DNA of 64,000 nt, from assembly GCA_963921825.1 (NCBI GenBank), contig OY997592.1, positions 18,975,432-19,039,431 of the forward strand, given 5' to 3'. The position numbers were made by a program, and so were the translations under genes. Source of the stretch: Erodium maritimum. Lineage: Eukaryota > Streptophyta > Magnoliopsida > Geraniales > Geraniaceae. Each line of letters begins with the position of its first letter. The first letter of the stretch is position 1. Positions 34,980 to 47,254 of this stretch are shown piece after piece. The notes beneath the pieces are model-generated. The model had not been told where the DNA came from. It searched no databases and was given only the letters and a program-made list of their open reading frames with translations.

Positions 34980-37790
34980 TGTAAGACCCGCCCCCGGTCG
35001 ATCCCGGTAGAACCGGTGAATCCTAGCTAAGTTTGACTTTCGGCCGGAAAAGTCAACCGATGACTCGAAAAGTCAGTCGGGACCTTTCTGGGGCCCAAAA
35101 AGCTTAGCCATTAGCACGGTTAGCTTAGTTGGGTCGTTTCCTTCAGTTTGACTGTAATATTGTTAAAGTCAACTGTCGGTCAAACTCGGGCTTACTATCG
35201 GTTATTTGTCGATAAATCTTGGAAAGCTAGAAAATTATTAAGTAGGAGTGACCTCACATGACACTTGTCATGCTTGGCTTGGAGGATGAGAATAGGGGAT
35301 TCAAATGACCCTCATACCCTCCTAAGTTGCCTTTAAAGGGATAAGACCTTAAGGGCTTTTGAGTAAATTGACATTTTAGGTCATTTAAAGGAAAGAGAGC
35401 AACAATTCAGCCTATTTCCTCTTGTTGCAGCCGAAAATCACTAGTAGAGAGGAGAGGAGGAGCTCACTTTCTTGAGGAAGAAGATAGAGAAGAAAGCTTG
35501 GATTTTGGAGCTTGTTCTTGGTCCTTTTGCCTTCATTTTCACTTCATCTTCTCCATCTCAACTATCTAGAGGTAAGGATGCTCTCAACTCTCCATTTCTT
35601 CCACTTCCAATCTTTGGGTTTTGTGGGTTTTGGCTTAAAAGTTGAAGAACTTGCTTATTTGATTGATTGCTTGGAGAAGAAGTAGTGAAGTAGGTTGTTG
35701 GTTTGAGTTTTGGTTGAAGTTTGATGAACCCATTGAGGGTGTAGCTGCTGGGTATCTTTGGTTGATTATTTTGGAGCTAGGAGAGTTTTGAAATGGAGTT
35801 TGTGTTGAGATTTTCGTGAAATTCGAGTTGGGGAAGAAAAGGGAAGGAGCTGGTCAGGTCTGATACGGAATCTGACCCGGACCGGGCCAGGTACCGGCAC
35901 GGCATGCCGCACAGAACGGGCCTGGTACCGGCACGGCACCCGGCACGGAATGGGCCTGGTACCAGCACGGCACCCGGCACGGAACGGGCCTGGTACCGGC
36001 ACGGCACACGGCACGGGACGGGCGGGAGTCCGGCACGGCACACGGCACGGGACAGGCGGGAGTCCGGCACGGAAACTGATACGGTCCGTGTCGCTCTCCG
36101 AGCCGGTCTGTGACGCGTTCCGTGCTGGATTCCGGGCCGGCCTGTGACATGGTCCGTGCCATGTTCCGGCACGGCAAGCCACACGGTCCGTATGGCATTC
36201 CGGATCAGATCCCCAGAGCCCAAAACCCTTCCTTTTAGCTCAATTTGATTCCCACATTTCCTCTTCAAACCTTGATCCATTTCTGAACATTGTTGTGTGT
36301 TTTGAGGAGAAGAACACTTGGTTGAGGAAACTAATTTGTGGTCTTTTGGTGGTTCAAAACCTTGGAACCAAGCTAGGAAAGAAGGAAGAACGTGGACACG
36401 AGTTAGAGGAGCTTTCATCACGCCGGGACCCGAGTGAAGAACGGAGTGGTGACCACCGGACTTATCGTTAGAGTGTTGAGAGGAAGACCTCGAGGTAGGG
36501 AAAGCCTTAACCCCTCGTTTATGATGTTTAGTATGCATGTTAGGCTAATAAAATCGGAAAGGTCCTAGAAATGCCTATAGGATGCGAATAACTAGCATAA
36601 TTGTCTTTCAATTACTAATAATCGGAAGTGTCTAGTTGTGAACGATTAGGATGCCAATCACTAGTATAATTCGCTTTCAATACTTGGGAATTGTTTGTCT
36701 GGTAGAGGAGCCTTGGCAAAGCCCTCGGATTAGTTGCGTGTTAGGATCACATGCTTGGTTGTTGGTTGCTTAGTGGATAGGCTAAAGAGTCTAACGGAAC
36801 TAGTTGAATTGCATGCGTGAATGCTCTTTTGAAGGTTTTTATGATTGGTTGATTGAACTCGTAATTGATCGTTGATTGTAGTCGAATGATTACTTGATTT
36901 ACTTAAATGGTTGCTTGGAGCATCGAGTATGACTGGTTGTACCGAGCGGTGCAATCAGGTGATCGATGCCCTGTTGGTCCGAGACTGGTAAGTGAATGGT
37001 AAGTTGTGATTGTGTGATTGGTGTACTGTGGTTATGTGATTCGTGTACTGTGTGTTGTGGTGAATTGGTGATGTGTGAGTTATGCGTGTTAATGAATTGG
37101 TGGTTGTTGGGATTGGATTATTTCGTGTTTCGGTTTGAGTGCGTTATTCAATTATGAACTGTTTATTATCAAATTGCCCAAGTGTACGCTTCCTATGGGA
37201 GTAGTACCTTGGTTCCCGAGGACCTAAAATCCTTTGGAGACGTTTCTGAGACTTCCGAAGAAATGTGCCCTGAAGGGTGTTTCCGATAGTCTCAATGATA
37301 TGCATCTCCTCTGGATTGGAGGGAAAATCCGAGAGGACACATCATATGTGGATCGGAGGGTGGAGACTTCATGTGCCACGGCATTGGTTTGATTACCTAT
37401 TACTTGTGTTTGTTAAGATCCATCTCGTTGACTTGCTGCTGACTTCATTGAGTTAAGGTCCACTTTGTTATGTGTTTCCCTACTGAGCGCAAGCTCACCC
37501 CTGCGAATTTACTGTTGTGTTTACAGGCCTGATTGAGGAGTAGAAGCTCGGGAGCTTCTCGGTGTGGGTGCATTGTAGAGACTTCGTTCTCTTCACCTTT
37601 ATGTTTTGAACAAACCTTGTGGAGGATTATTATTACACCCCTGGAGGGTTATTTGTGTTTTAAACTGAGTTTGCGGATTCGTTTTTCTTATTGGAGATTT
37701 TCAGGAACTAAATGTTGAATTATCATCTTTTAATCTTTTATTACTAGTCATGCCTCGGGTCTGGGCAAGAACCGGATTTGGGGCGTGACA
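34980..37790 (+). mobile_element. Gypsy solo LTR, diverged Tekay-like family
   Basis: 2.8 kb from TGTAAGACCC to GGGGCGTGACA, flanked by TAAGG at 34,975-34,979 and 37,791-37,795. The ends match the other Tekay-like LTRs but most of the body differs, so this is a related but separate family. It contains a CCGGCACGG array (35,870-36,200) and a TGAGCGCAAGCTCA hairpin at 37,484, before TTTACAGGCCTG. The 253-codon minus-strand frame (35,777-36,538) is a by-product of the repeat. Confidence 0.92.
35870..36200. repeat. CCGGCACGG-rich tandem array in solo LTR
   Basis: Units such as GGGCCTGGTACCGGCACGG and CACGGGACGGGCGGGAGTC are repeated with variants over about 330 bp in an otherwise moderate-GC LTR. 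Long frames open on both strands because the units contain few stops. Confidence 0.85.
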
Positions 37791-37795
37791 TAAGG

Positions 37796-37814
37796 AGTCC
37801 TTGGAATATAATAT
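37796..37814 (-). other. LINE sequence between two insertions
   Basis: About 19 bp of LINE endonuclease remains between the solo LTR's duplication and the copia element. Its last five bases (AATAT, 37,810-37,814) are the left copia duplication. Confidence 0.7.
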
Positions 37815-38002
37815 TGATGGTGATCTTCTGCAATCAATCACAATATTTCAGATCCCTAATTGATTTGTTTCCTTAGTTGTGGATATCGTAATTATTAGTC
37901 AAATCTTGTATTTCCTATTTTGAACATATGTCTCTTGTATAAATAGGTGACACATTAATCAATAAAATCAATCAAGTAGAGAAACAATTTCTCACTTTTA
38001 CA
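37815..38002 (+). repeat. 5' LTR of short-LTR copia element
   Basis: 188 bp from TGATGGTGATCTTCTG to CTCACTTTTACA, with TATAAATAGG (about 37,937) as a likely TATA box. Confidence 0.92.
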
Positions 38003-38016
38003 TGGTATCAGAGCCC
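38003..38016 (+). promoter_or_regulatory. Primer-binding site (initiator tRNA-Met)
   Basis: TGGTATCAGAGCCC follows the 5' LTR directly. Confidence 0.92.
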
Positions 38017-38020
38017 TGAC

Positions 38021-38638
38021 ATGGGCGACAAAAACAAAGATAATGCCCCATCTGGGTCCACCGTGCGGTCTACAAGTGATCCCGCTTCGCCGTACTCTTT
38101 ATGTCCGGGAGATAACCCCGTCATGGTCTTCGTCACCCAACCACTAAGTGACTCGGGTGACAATTACAACACGTGGAGGCACAAAGTCTACGACGCACTC
38201 CTATTCAAAAATAAATTGGGTTTCATTGACGGGACTCTTACCCAACCCGCAAACAACTCTGAATTCCTACAACCATGGCGCCAAAACAATGCATTGGTCA
38301 AATCATGGTTGATCAATGCCATGTGCAAGGAATTGCAATCTGGAGCCGTTCATACCATCACTGCTTACCAGATCTGCCTACCTTGGAGCCTGCTGCCCTT
38401 TACACCCAGTACCCGATGGCTGGAGCTCACAAACCCACCGGAGAAGCTCGAACCAGCGATGACAAACGGACCCAACGCTGCTCGCACTGTGGGAAGCCGG
38501 GCCATACCTCACATGAGTGTTACCGTCTTGTGGGATACCCCACCATTGGGGAAAGCACCGCGGCGCCGGAGCAAGGACCGGCGGTAATGAGCTCACGGCT
38601 AGCAACGCGCAGGTTCCACCGGCCAACTCGCCCTCGCC
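38021..38638 (+). pseudogene. Copia gag, first copy with internal deletion
   Basis: Begins MGDKNKDNAPSGSTVRSTSD and includes NYNTWRHKVYDALLFKNKLG, as in copia gag proteins. At about 38,375 it jumps from CAGATCTG directly to sequence found again at 41,908, losing about 370 bp of the middle of gag. The zinc knuckle RCSHCGKPGHTSHECY is at about 38,475-38,520 in another frame. It ends at 38,638 at the LTR insertion. Confidence 0.85.
38378..38638 (+). repeat. Direct repeat flanking an LTR, left copy
   Basis: About 260 bp nearly identical to 41,908-42,170. It covers the gag zinc-knuckle region and lies on the left of the inserted LTR. Confidence 0.88.
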
Positions 38639-40389
38639 TGTAAGAACCACTCCCGGTCAACGACAGTCAAACCTGCGAAAAATAGGAAAATTTAAAATTT
38701 TTAAGACAGACACTTAACTTAACCTAAATTGACCCCGAGGGTCATACCGGACTTAACTTGACCCCGTTATCGACCAAAATGAGTTCCGGGGGACTCAGGG
38801 CAACTTTCTGATCAATCTGGGAAATGTTGACTTTTCGTTGGAAAAGTCAACCGAGCGACGTTTTGGTCCATTCGAGGACCGTTTTGGATCCAAAAAGCTT
38901 AGCCGTCGTCGCAGCGGTTTTAGTTGAGCCGTTCCTTGTAGCCCACCAAGTTTCGTAATTTCTTGGAAAAAGTGCCCGTTCGGGGCCCGAAACGTCCGAT
39001 TTTCGCAAATCTGATTGGAAAATATCAAGTAGATATTTTCCAAAAGGTGTGGGACCCACCTTGCCACTTGTCCAACAAGTGGTGGTGTTAGTTTTGGGGG
39101 GGAAATGAGTGGTGGGGGGGGGGGATATAGGGTTCGGCCATGCCTAAACAAGAGAGAAAAAATAGAAAAAAAGAAAAGAAAAGAGTTTAGAGAGAGAAGG
39201 AGAAGGAGAAGAAGGAAGTTAGGGTTTTGGAGCACTATTCACGTCATCCCACCCTTGGATCGTCTCAAGGCAAGGAGCAATCATCTTCCCCTCGTCCTCC
39301 TCGTTGGTAAGACCTAAACCGATCGTCGTTTTGTTTAGCTAAAATGAATGGGTTAGGGTTGTATTGAGGTTGGGGAAGTGTTGGAGACGTTTTGGAGGTA
39401 TTTGGAGGGGAAAGATGACGTTTTCCGGTGACCGGAGGCTCGGGAGGAGCTTCGGCCACCGTGGGTGTTGGCCGGCCGGCCATGGGGTGGCTGGCCGGAG
39501 CTGGGACCAGCCACCACCATGGTGGCCGAACCCCCCTTGAACCCTAGGGCTCACGGCCAAGTAGGTCGGGTGGGGCCCACGTGCTCGGGTGATCGGGTTT
39601 AGTGTTAGGGAGGTTTAAAACGTCCCCCGGACCATTTATCCTTAACCGAATCGAAAATTGGAATTAAATTGGAGAAGTTGTAATTAACGGGTTTTAGAAA
39701 CTTTAAACGTTAATTAATTGACTCGGAAGTCGGAATTCGATTCCGTCAAGTGCTTTGGGTTCCTCGAATTATTCTAAGACCGTAGAAACGAAAACGGGAA
39801 TTTTTGGAGCCCCGGAAGGGCATTTACAAAACCCGGGCAGATTCGCCATGTCGGGCGAGTCGGGCCTTTACGGGTCCTTTATCGACAATGTCGAGTAATT
39901 GGGAAGTTTGGGAGTGATCGACATTGTCGGGGTTACGTTTGGGCGTTAAGTTTATTGAATTTCGGTTTATTCCTACTAGTTTAAAAGTGCTTTGAAATTG
40001 TGTTCTTTTAGATCGTGCTGCGGACCGAGGCAAAGGGAAGCTCGGCGAGTGACTGGGATCACATCGAGACTTAGTGGAGCACTTTTGGAGTTATATACGA
40101 GGTAGGGAAAAGTAGCTGGATCTCGGCCCTGTCTAGGGAAAGTTAACAGTAGAATTGCATGTGACACCAGGGTGTCGTGGGTTAAGTAGGTTTATCGAAC
40201 ATTAGAAAGGCATGATACGGGAACGTAGCATTTATTGGAAATGCATGTGACACTTAGTAGTGTCGTAGGAACAGAGAACTTAGCGATATTAGAATTACTG
40301 GAGGCATATGACCATGCCCGGAGGTTGTTTGTGAAACTAGTGATCTTAGGACTGTTGGAGGCATTGAGTATGCCGGAGGTTGTTGTGTA

Positions 40390-40700
40390 CTATTATTATT
40401 GAGTTTTGGGTGGCCTTGAGAGCCCGTGTTATTATTGTTGAGTCTTGGGTGGCCATGAGAGCCCGTGTTGTTATTATTGAGTTTTTGGTGGCCTTAAGAG
40501 CCCGTGTTATTATTGTTGAGTCTTGGGTGGCCATGAGAGCCCGTGTTGTTATTATTGGAGTTTTGGGTGGCCATGAGTGCCCGTGGGGTTGTGAAACCGT
40601 ACCTTACCGTTGGTGTCTTGGGTGGTCATGAGGGCCCGTAGGGTTGTTGAACCCGTGTTTTGTTGTTGGTGTCTTGGTGGCCTTGAGTGCCTGTGGAGTT
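40390..40700. repeat. Approximately 40-bp tandem array in LTR
   Basis: Repeated GGGTGGCCATGAGAGCCCGT units with ATTATTGTTGAG spacers, homologous in reverse to 2,340-2,690. The plus-strand frame 40,380-40,631 is an artefact of the repeat. Confidence 0.85.
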
Positions 40701-40769
40701 GGGACTGGTGTCGTTACTGTCTGTTGAACTTTATTTGTGATTGTGTTTGGTTACTTGATCATGGTGGAG

Positions 40770-41000
40770 GTTGTGTGGTGTAGCTAGCCTCCAGACTGGG
40801 ATCGAGAGAAGCGGAGAGGTTGTGGGCTAGCTTCCCGACTAGGATCGGGGGAAGGACGCGCGGGTGTGGCTAACTACCCGACTGGGATCGGGTGAAGCAG
40901 AGAGGTTGTGGGTTAGCCTCCCGAATGGGTTCGGGAGAAGTTGCGCGACAGGTCGACCGCCTGACCTGACTGGGATCGGTAAAGGGCGAGAGACAGAGAT
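40770..41000. repeat. Approximately 55-bp tandem array in LTR
   Basis: About four units with GGCTAGCTTCCCGACTAGG-like cores followed by ATCGGGNGAAG. It occupies the position that holds the 42-bp array in the inner element. Confidence 0.8.
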
Positions 41001-41527
41001 TGGGTTACTGAGCAGTTAGTATGCGATCCTTTGTGATCTTGTTTGGTGTGCGATCCTTTGTCATCTTGTTATTGCGTGGTTGTCAGTCGTGTCTTTGGAG
41101 GAGTTCGTCAATCGTTGTGTGGGGTCTACAGCACGTGTCCGAGTGTTGAGTCGGTTGAGAAAAGTATTGGTTGTGTGTGTGTCATTTGAGTCGTTGTTGG
41201 TGTCACCGGCTTTGTCTGCTAAGTATGTCGTAGTCAGTCTGTTATCTGTGGTGGTGAGCGAACGCTCACCCCTAGCTGCTTTTCCTACAGGTACTGTTCG
41301 TAGTCTGGACTAGGTGAGCTTCTGAAGCTTGAAGAGCTTGGAGCGGGTTTCTTGGTATTTTGAGTCTAGTGACGTGTACCTCGTTTTTGTCCAATTGTTG
41401 GGACTTTTTTGTGATGTAATTATTATTTTGTTGAACTAAACTGGCATTTTAAAGTGATTTAATGGAAAAGGTTTCAAAGTGTTCTTTATTTTAAATGTTC
41501 GCGTCCCGAGTTCGGTTCGCTGAAATT

Positions 41528-42443
41528 TACCAGATCTGGCTAGACTTCGAACAACGCTTCACATAAGGTGTAACGCCACGCATTTACACTCTTCGTCGTG
41601 CCATCGCACTGCTGCAACAGAGTCACCAATCCATATCATCTTTCTTCGGAAAACTTAAAGGCCTATGGGACGAGTTACAAGGTCTCCGTCTACTTCCCAC
41701 ATGCACTTGTGGACGATATACCTGCAACATCAACAAACATATTCAGGCTATGCGCGATGAAGAACAAGTATGCGATTTTTTGATAGGGTTGGATGACGAT
41801 TACACAACTGTTCGTTCGCGGATCCTTAGTGTCCATCTGCTTCCCAGAATCGACAAAATATACTTCGTAGCAGCCCAAAAAGAATTGTCTTCGTTGTCCG
41901 CACACCTACCTTGAAGCCTGCTGCCCTTTACACCCAGTACCCGATGGCTGGAGCTCACAAACCCACCGGAGAAGCTCGAACCAGCGATGACAAACGGACC
42001 CAACGCTGCTCGCACTGTGGGAAGCCGGGCCATACCTCACATGAGTGTTACCGTCTTGTGGGATACCCCTCCGATTGGGGAAAGCACCGCGGCGCCGGAG
42101 CAAGGACCGGCGGTAATAGAGCTCACGGCTAGCAACGCGCAGGTTCCACCGGCCAACTCGCCCTCGCCTATGCTTCTGCGATTTATTTCTCGCAAGTTGA
42201 AGACGCGATCCATTCTAACCATACACGGGCTGCCTTGTTGGGCCACTGACAAAGTCATGTTAAAGGGCCCATTCTGGGCGGGCCCAAGCCGTATCAGCAT
42301 ACCCGCACGCCAGCTTTTGGGCAGGACATGCTCAGCAACTTCTTGGGCCAACTAAGCACATCCCAAAGGTCCCACTTGGCTGATTTTTTCGGCCAACCCA
42401 ATTCCAATAATTTTTTTGCTGGTAGCTCTTTCAATGGTCAACA
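41528..42443 (+). pseudogene. Copia gag, second copy
   Basis: Resumes at TACCAGATCTGG, sequence already present at 38,364. It holds the middle of gag missing from the first copy (FFGKLKGLWDELQGL, about 41,640-41,690), then the zinc knuckle again (RCSHCGKPGHTSHECY). It runs to 42,443, where a solo LTR interrupts the codons for NGQH. Stops occur at about 41,564 and 41,914. Confidence 0.85.
41908..42170 (+). repeat. Direct repeat flanking an LTR, right copy
   Basis: Near-identical to 38,378-38,638, with a few substitutions and small indels near 42,070. Confidence 0.88.
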
Positions 42444-44131
42444 TGTTGGGTCTCGAGGTAGGGTTGGAGATGAACCAACTCGCAGCGGAAAATAAATGAA
42501 AATCAAGAGACAATTAGAACCATGAAACAACTAACAAAGAATGGATTAACAAGAGAAAAATTCAGCACTAGTTCTTACCAAAACAAGAACACCGGTTAAC
42601 GAATGATTGGCTTGAGTCTCCAAGACGCCTACGTATCCACATGGGAATCAAAGCCACGTAGTTCTTCTCTTTGAGGACTCAAGAACACAAACATGGAGGT
42701 GGAAACTAGCCAAACCCGAAATGGCCATGGAAGAGAGAGAGAAAATGTGTTTCCTATTCTTGTCTTGTGTTTGTTATGTTGAAAAAAGATGACTTAAACA
42801 TAACAAAACCCATACTTGTCCAACTAAAGGCATGGGACAAGTATGGTGTCAAGTAAGGTGTAAATAGGACAAAGTATGGCAAGACAAGATTGGGTTAGGT
42901 GGTGAATCACCAACACCTTAATCCTTGTCTTGCTTACTTAGTACTAATTAATCAAGACTTGATTAATTAGTTCCATGGGCCTTGGTTGCATGGGCCTTTC
43001 ATGGGCCTCTTGGAACATGGCCCGTGGCCATTTCCAACGAGGTCCCGTGATTCGCTCATCGCCTCCATGCCTTCCATACCGGAAATGTCCAACATTATCC
43101 GACGCGATCAATCCCAAGACTCCAAGCCTTGTCTCGATCTGTGAAGTCCTATTCACTTACGGGCACATGACCCAAAACCCAGTTTTGGTCATGTCCTGAG
43201 ACAACTCCCTTTTGGCCATTCTCCATAAATGTGTCAATGAGTTTCATCCTCCGGTGTGACCCTTAGGTTTATGCATGTCAATAGATCAACGTAAAATCCC
43301 ATTTTACTTGATCCTATTTAAGTGGCAACTAACGAGACTTTAGTATTGCCTGACACTACATAACGAATCGACCCTGTCGATTCTAACCTTTCTGTCGTCC
43401 CTGTCATTATCCTTTTATCTCCGATATCCTGATTGAGATAAGGCATAGAGCCGTCATCCTTATTATTCTCAATCACCGTTCCTTGATATGTGAGATGACT
43501 GAAGATATGATACCCAGTATCATGTGCATGGCCATGCTATTCTTCCAGTCACTCTCGATCAAGTGGCCGAGAACCGATATCTTTCCCATACCTTAGTATG
43601 AGGGATAAATCCCTTAGTCGTCTTTCGTGTCACTCATGTAGCCCGTCCCCAAGCCAATCCTGGCCGTTATGGAAGCCCTGTTACGGACAACGTTAGGCTC
43701 AGGTCAAACTCAGTTGTTGACTACATAGCGATCACAAAGACTCCTTGGTCTAAGGATACATGACAAGCTACAACACTGAATATGTTCATGACTTAATCTA
43801 TGGCACATATTCAGGGCGGGTCGTCCAATATCATGTCCCACATGATATCTATGATCAGACTCCGGAATCTCATTCCAATGACTAACAGAACGTAAGCCAT
43901 AAAGAGCCATCTTTCATACTAGTCGCTTCTAGTGAAGCTTTGTTGACTAGGGACCCATCGAGTGTGATCTATCTCGATCTATGGTTCTATTCGCATGGTG
44001 GGCATAGATCAGAGCACACATCGATATATTACTCCAACACATAAGTAATATAAAGCCGCTTTAATTTTATTGCTAACGATGATATATACATTTGGACATT
44101 TAGGATTGAACTACGGGCACTAAGACTAACA
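42444..44131 (-). mobile_element. Copia-type solo LTR, family related to the 24,715 element
   Basis: 1,688 bp with TG/CA ends, flanked by CAACA at 42,439-42,443 and 44,132-44,136. Removing it restores the copia frame across the junction (NGQH then TGKNSSAWVIDSG), which confirms the boundaries. On the minus strand it begins TGTTAGTCTTAGTGCCC and contains AAGGATGACGGCTCTATGCC, close to AAGGATGACGGCCCTATGCC in the LTRs at 24,715 and 31,711. It is therefore a diverged relative of that family, in the opposite orientation. Confidence 0.92.
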
Positions 44132-44714
44132 CAACATACTGGTAAGAATTCTTCTGCGTGGGTTATAGATTCGGGGGCTACTAATCATTTCCTGTGATAC
44201 TAATTTTTTGTCTGATATTTGGAATCGAACAAATTTCTTTCCTGTAACGATGTCGAATGGGTAGAATGCACCCGTTCATGTCGTGGGACGAGTAGTTCTT
44301 GACTCTCTATTGACACTTGATCGTGTGCTTGCAGTACCTCATTTCCAATTTAATTTAGTCTTTGTCAGTCAGACTACTCGAGACCTGAATTGTGCGCTGA
44401 CTTTTTATCCAGACTGTTGCGTGATACAGGAGTTACACTCGAGGAGGCTGATTGGAGCGGGTAAAGTGCAGAATGACCTCTACTATTGGGAACCGACAGT
44501 GGTAGGAATGGCATTGTTAACCCATGGCAACAATACCTCTCAGTTATGGCATCGGCGCTTGGGACACATGCCGGCTTCTCGTTTATCATTAATTTCAAAT
44601 TTGTCTCCATCTATTACAAAATATGATTCGGGTATATGTGACGCTTGTTGTAGGGCTAAGCAGACCCGATTGGTTTTTCCAGTTCACATAAATAAAACCA
44701 CTCGCATCTTTTAG
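44132..44714 (+). pseudogene. Copia protease and GAG-pre-integrase
   Basis: The protease active site AWVIDSGATNHF (DSG) is intact at about 44,155-44,190, but a TGA follows at once. The pre-integrase zinc region reads LWHRRLGHMPASRLSL, then CDACCRAKQTRLVFP, with a TAG at 44,712. Confidence 0.85.
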
Positions 44715-45720
44715 TTAATTCATTGTGATATTTGGGGTTCATACCATACGCCATCCCTCTCGGGGTGTCATTATTTATTAACTATCGTTGACGACTATAG
44801 CAGAGCTACTTGGGTGTTTATGATGAAACAGAAATCAGAGGTAAAACATATCTCCTCCACTTTTTCAATTAGGTGGCAGGCCAATTTGATGTTTGGGTCA
44901 AATGCCTTCGCACTGATGGAGGCAAGGAGTTTCAGTACCACGAACTAGTAGCCTACTACCATGAGACCGGCATGGAATTCCAAACCAGTTGCGTTGATAC
45001 CCCTCAATAGAATGGAGTCGTCGAAAGGAAACACCGTCATATCCTAGAAGTCGCTCGAGCATTACGCTTCCAAGCTAAACTTCCACAACATTTTTGGGAG
45101 GAATGCGTGCTTGCAGCAGCCTACCTGATAGGATGCCGCTTGATGTCATTGGGAACAAAACACCCTTTGAACTACTATATGTAAAGAAGCCTGGGTATGA
45201 TCACCTTCGCAGTTTTGGTTGTCTCTGTTACTTACACCAACGAACACGTGACAAATTTGCCTCAAGATCGCGCCTCGGATTATTCGTAGGATATCCGAGG
45301 GGACAAAAGGGATACCGTATCTATGACATTGAGAGTTGTGCACTTGGTGTATCCCGAGACATGCAGTTCTGGGAAAACATCTTCCCTGGTGATAATTATA
45401 CGGACACGTCCCAACTTTCGAGGATCCACCCTTTCCATCACAAGATACTACCTTTTGGCCTGATATTCATGTCACGTCCAGTATACCATCTCTGTCACCA
45501 AGTGAAGACGTTCCTCGTGAGACAGAAGAGGAGGGACCATCCATTCCCACAAAACGTGCTCGTAAGCCTTCCACACGTTTAAATGGGTACGGCTACACCT
45601 TGCCGCCTTCAATCGAACCACCTGTTTCCGCACCGCCTCCACCCGCGCCTTCGGCCTACTCGACGGTACATCCTCTTTCTCATCACATTTCTTATGATAA
45701 AATGTCACCAATCACTCTGC
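44715..45720 (+). pseudogene. Copia integrase core and C-terminus
   Basis: HCDIWGSY and IVDDYSRATWVFMM give the first catalytic aspartate, and LRTDGGKEF the second, after a frameshift. The glutamate block (NGVVERKHRHILE) is at about 45,010-45,050, preceded by a stop. The C-terminal part is at 45,130-45,400 (GNKTPFELLYVKKPGYDHLR). Confidence 0.82.
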
Positions 45721-46760
45721 CTTTCTAGCAGCCATCTCGTTTGTAGATGAGCCATATACTTTTCAACAGGCAGTTAAACAAAAGCATTGGCGAGACGCTA
45801 TGACACGAGAAATTGCGGCCCTCGAAGGTGAAATACCGTGCCATTGATTCTAAATGGTGTATAAGGTGAAATACCATTCAGATGGGGCACCGAACGTTAC
45901 AAGGTTCACCTCTTGTGAAAGGATATACCCAAGTAGAAGGGGTTTACTACACTGACACTCTTTCCCCTGTCGTGAAAATGGTTACTATTCGGTGCCTTCT
46001 CGCCATCGCAACCACTCGTAATTGGTTGTTGTATCAACTCGATGTCAACAATTCCTTTCTCCATGGGGATCTACAGGAGGAGGTCTATATGAAGGTTCCA
46101 CAGGGGTTCTCTAGGCAGGGGGAGCACAGAGTATTTCGTTTACTCAAGTAACTTTATGGGTTAAAGCAGGCATCCCGCAATTGGTACCAAAAGTTTACAA
46201 AATCTATCATTTCGCTTGGCTACAGCCTTCAGCTACGGATCACTCTCTTTTTACCTTCGTTGCTCCTGGTTTTTTCGTTGTTGTTGTCATTTATGTGGAT
46301 GATGTGGTCATCACTGGAACGGATGCCCTTCGCATTCAACAACTCAAGGAACACCTAGACCAACAGTCCAAGATAAAATATCTGGGAACCTTGAAGTATT
46401 TTCTTGGCCTCGAGGTGGCACACTCTCCTTCAGGGATAGTCCTCACTCAAAGGAAGTATACTCTTGACATTTTGACTGATAATTGATTTACTGGATGCAA
46501 GCCAGCTTCTTTTCCACTCGCACAACACCGGCTCTCAACAGACGTTGGCCCCCTTTGCGAGGACAGTGGCCAGTATCGTCTTCTTGTAGGACGACTATTG
46601 TACCTGACCATCACTCGACCAGATACCAGCTATGCAATACACATTTTGAGTCAGTTCATGCATGCACCTCACCAACCTCATCCGGATGAAGCCTTCCATG
46701 TCCTTCGTTACCGCAAGAACAACCCAGGGCGAGGATTGTTCTTCTCGGCGATAACCCACT
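45721..46760 (+). pseudogene. Copia reverse transcriptase
   Basis: Blocks in order: QAVKQKHWRDAMTREIAALE (45,765 on), a damaged segment near 45,845, VKGYTQVEGVYYTDTLSPVV, YQLDVNNSFLHGDLQEEVYM (catalytic D), a TAA at 46,149, then VVVIYVDDVVITGTD with an intact YVDD at 46,292-46,303. The last part shifts frame near 46,484. The catalytic residues survive but the frame does not. Confidence 0.87.
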
Positions 46761-47172
46761 CACCTTGAAGGCATATTGTGCTGCTGATTGGGCTGGATGC
46801 CTCGACACTCGGAAGTCTACCACTGGTTATATCATGTTTCTTGGGTTGTCTCCAGTCGCTTGGCATTCTAAGAAACAAATTGTGGTATCTTGTTCATCGG
46901 CGGAGGAAGAATATAGAGCCATGGCAGCCGCTAGCCGAGAGATAGTTTGGCTCCGCCAACTTCTTATCGATTTGCAAATCACCCAGAGTACGACAGTTCC
47001 ACTCTTTTGCGAAAATCACGCCGCCATACACATCGCTTCAAATCCAGTTTTTCATGAAAGGACAAAGCACATAGAAATCAACTGCCACTTTGTTCGCCAA
47101 CAACTCCAGGCTGTGGTACTCCGACCTCAACCCATTCCCAGTCGTCATCAGCTTGCAGATATATTCACCTAA
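46761..47172 (+). pseudogene. Copia RNase H (open but orphaned)
   Basis: A 135-codon open frame with AYCAADWAGCLDTRKSTTGY, VSCSSAEEEYRAMAAASREI and a closing SRHQLADIFT. The RNase H catalytic aspartates and glutamate appear present. Open only in part because upstream stops disconnect it. Confidence 0.87.
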
Positions 47173-47254
47173 GGTTTGGGACATGATCGCTTCCATGAGC
47201 TCCTTTGCAAGTTAGGCATTACTAATCTCCATGATCCAGCTTGAGGGGGAGTAC

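Larger units (their letters stand above)
38639..41527 (+). mobile_element. Tekay-like LTR inserted in copia gag (truncated end)
   Basis: Starts TGTAAGAACC at 38,639 and is similar over its length to the LTRs at 67 and 1,462. The right end stops at GCTGAAATT, so the last GGGGCGTGACA is missing. No 5-bp duplication is found. The flanks are instead a duplication of the host gag (38,364-38,638 and 41,528-42,170). It contains arrays at 40,390-40,700 and 40,770-41,000 and the palindrome at 41,253-41,270. Confidence 0.88.

Noticed and set aside
35766-36538. Long minus-strand frames rich in Pro, Arg and Cys
   Set aside because: Produced by the CCGGCACGG array in a solo LTR; three frames are open at once.
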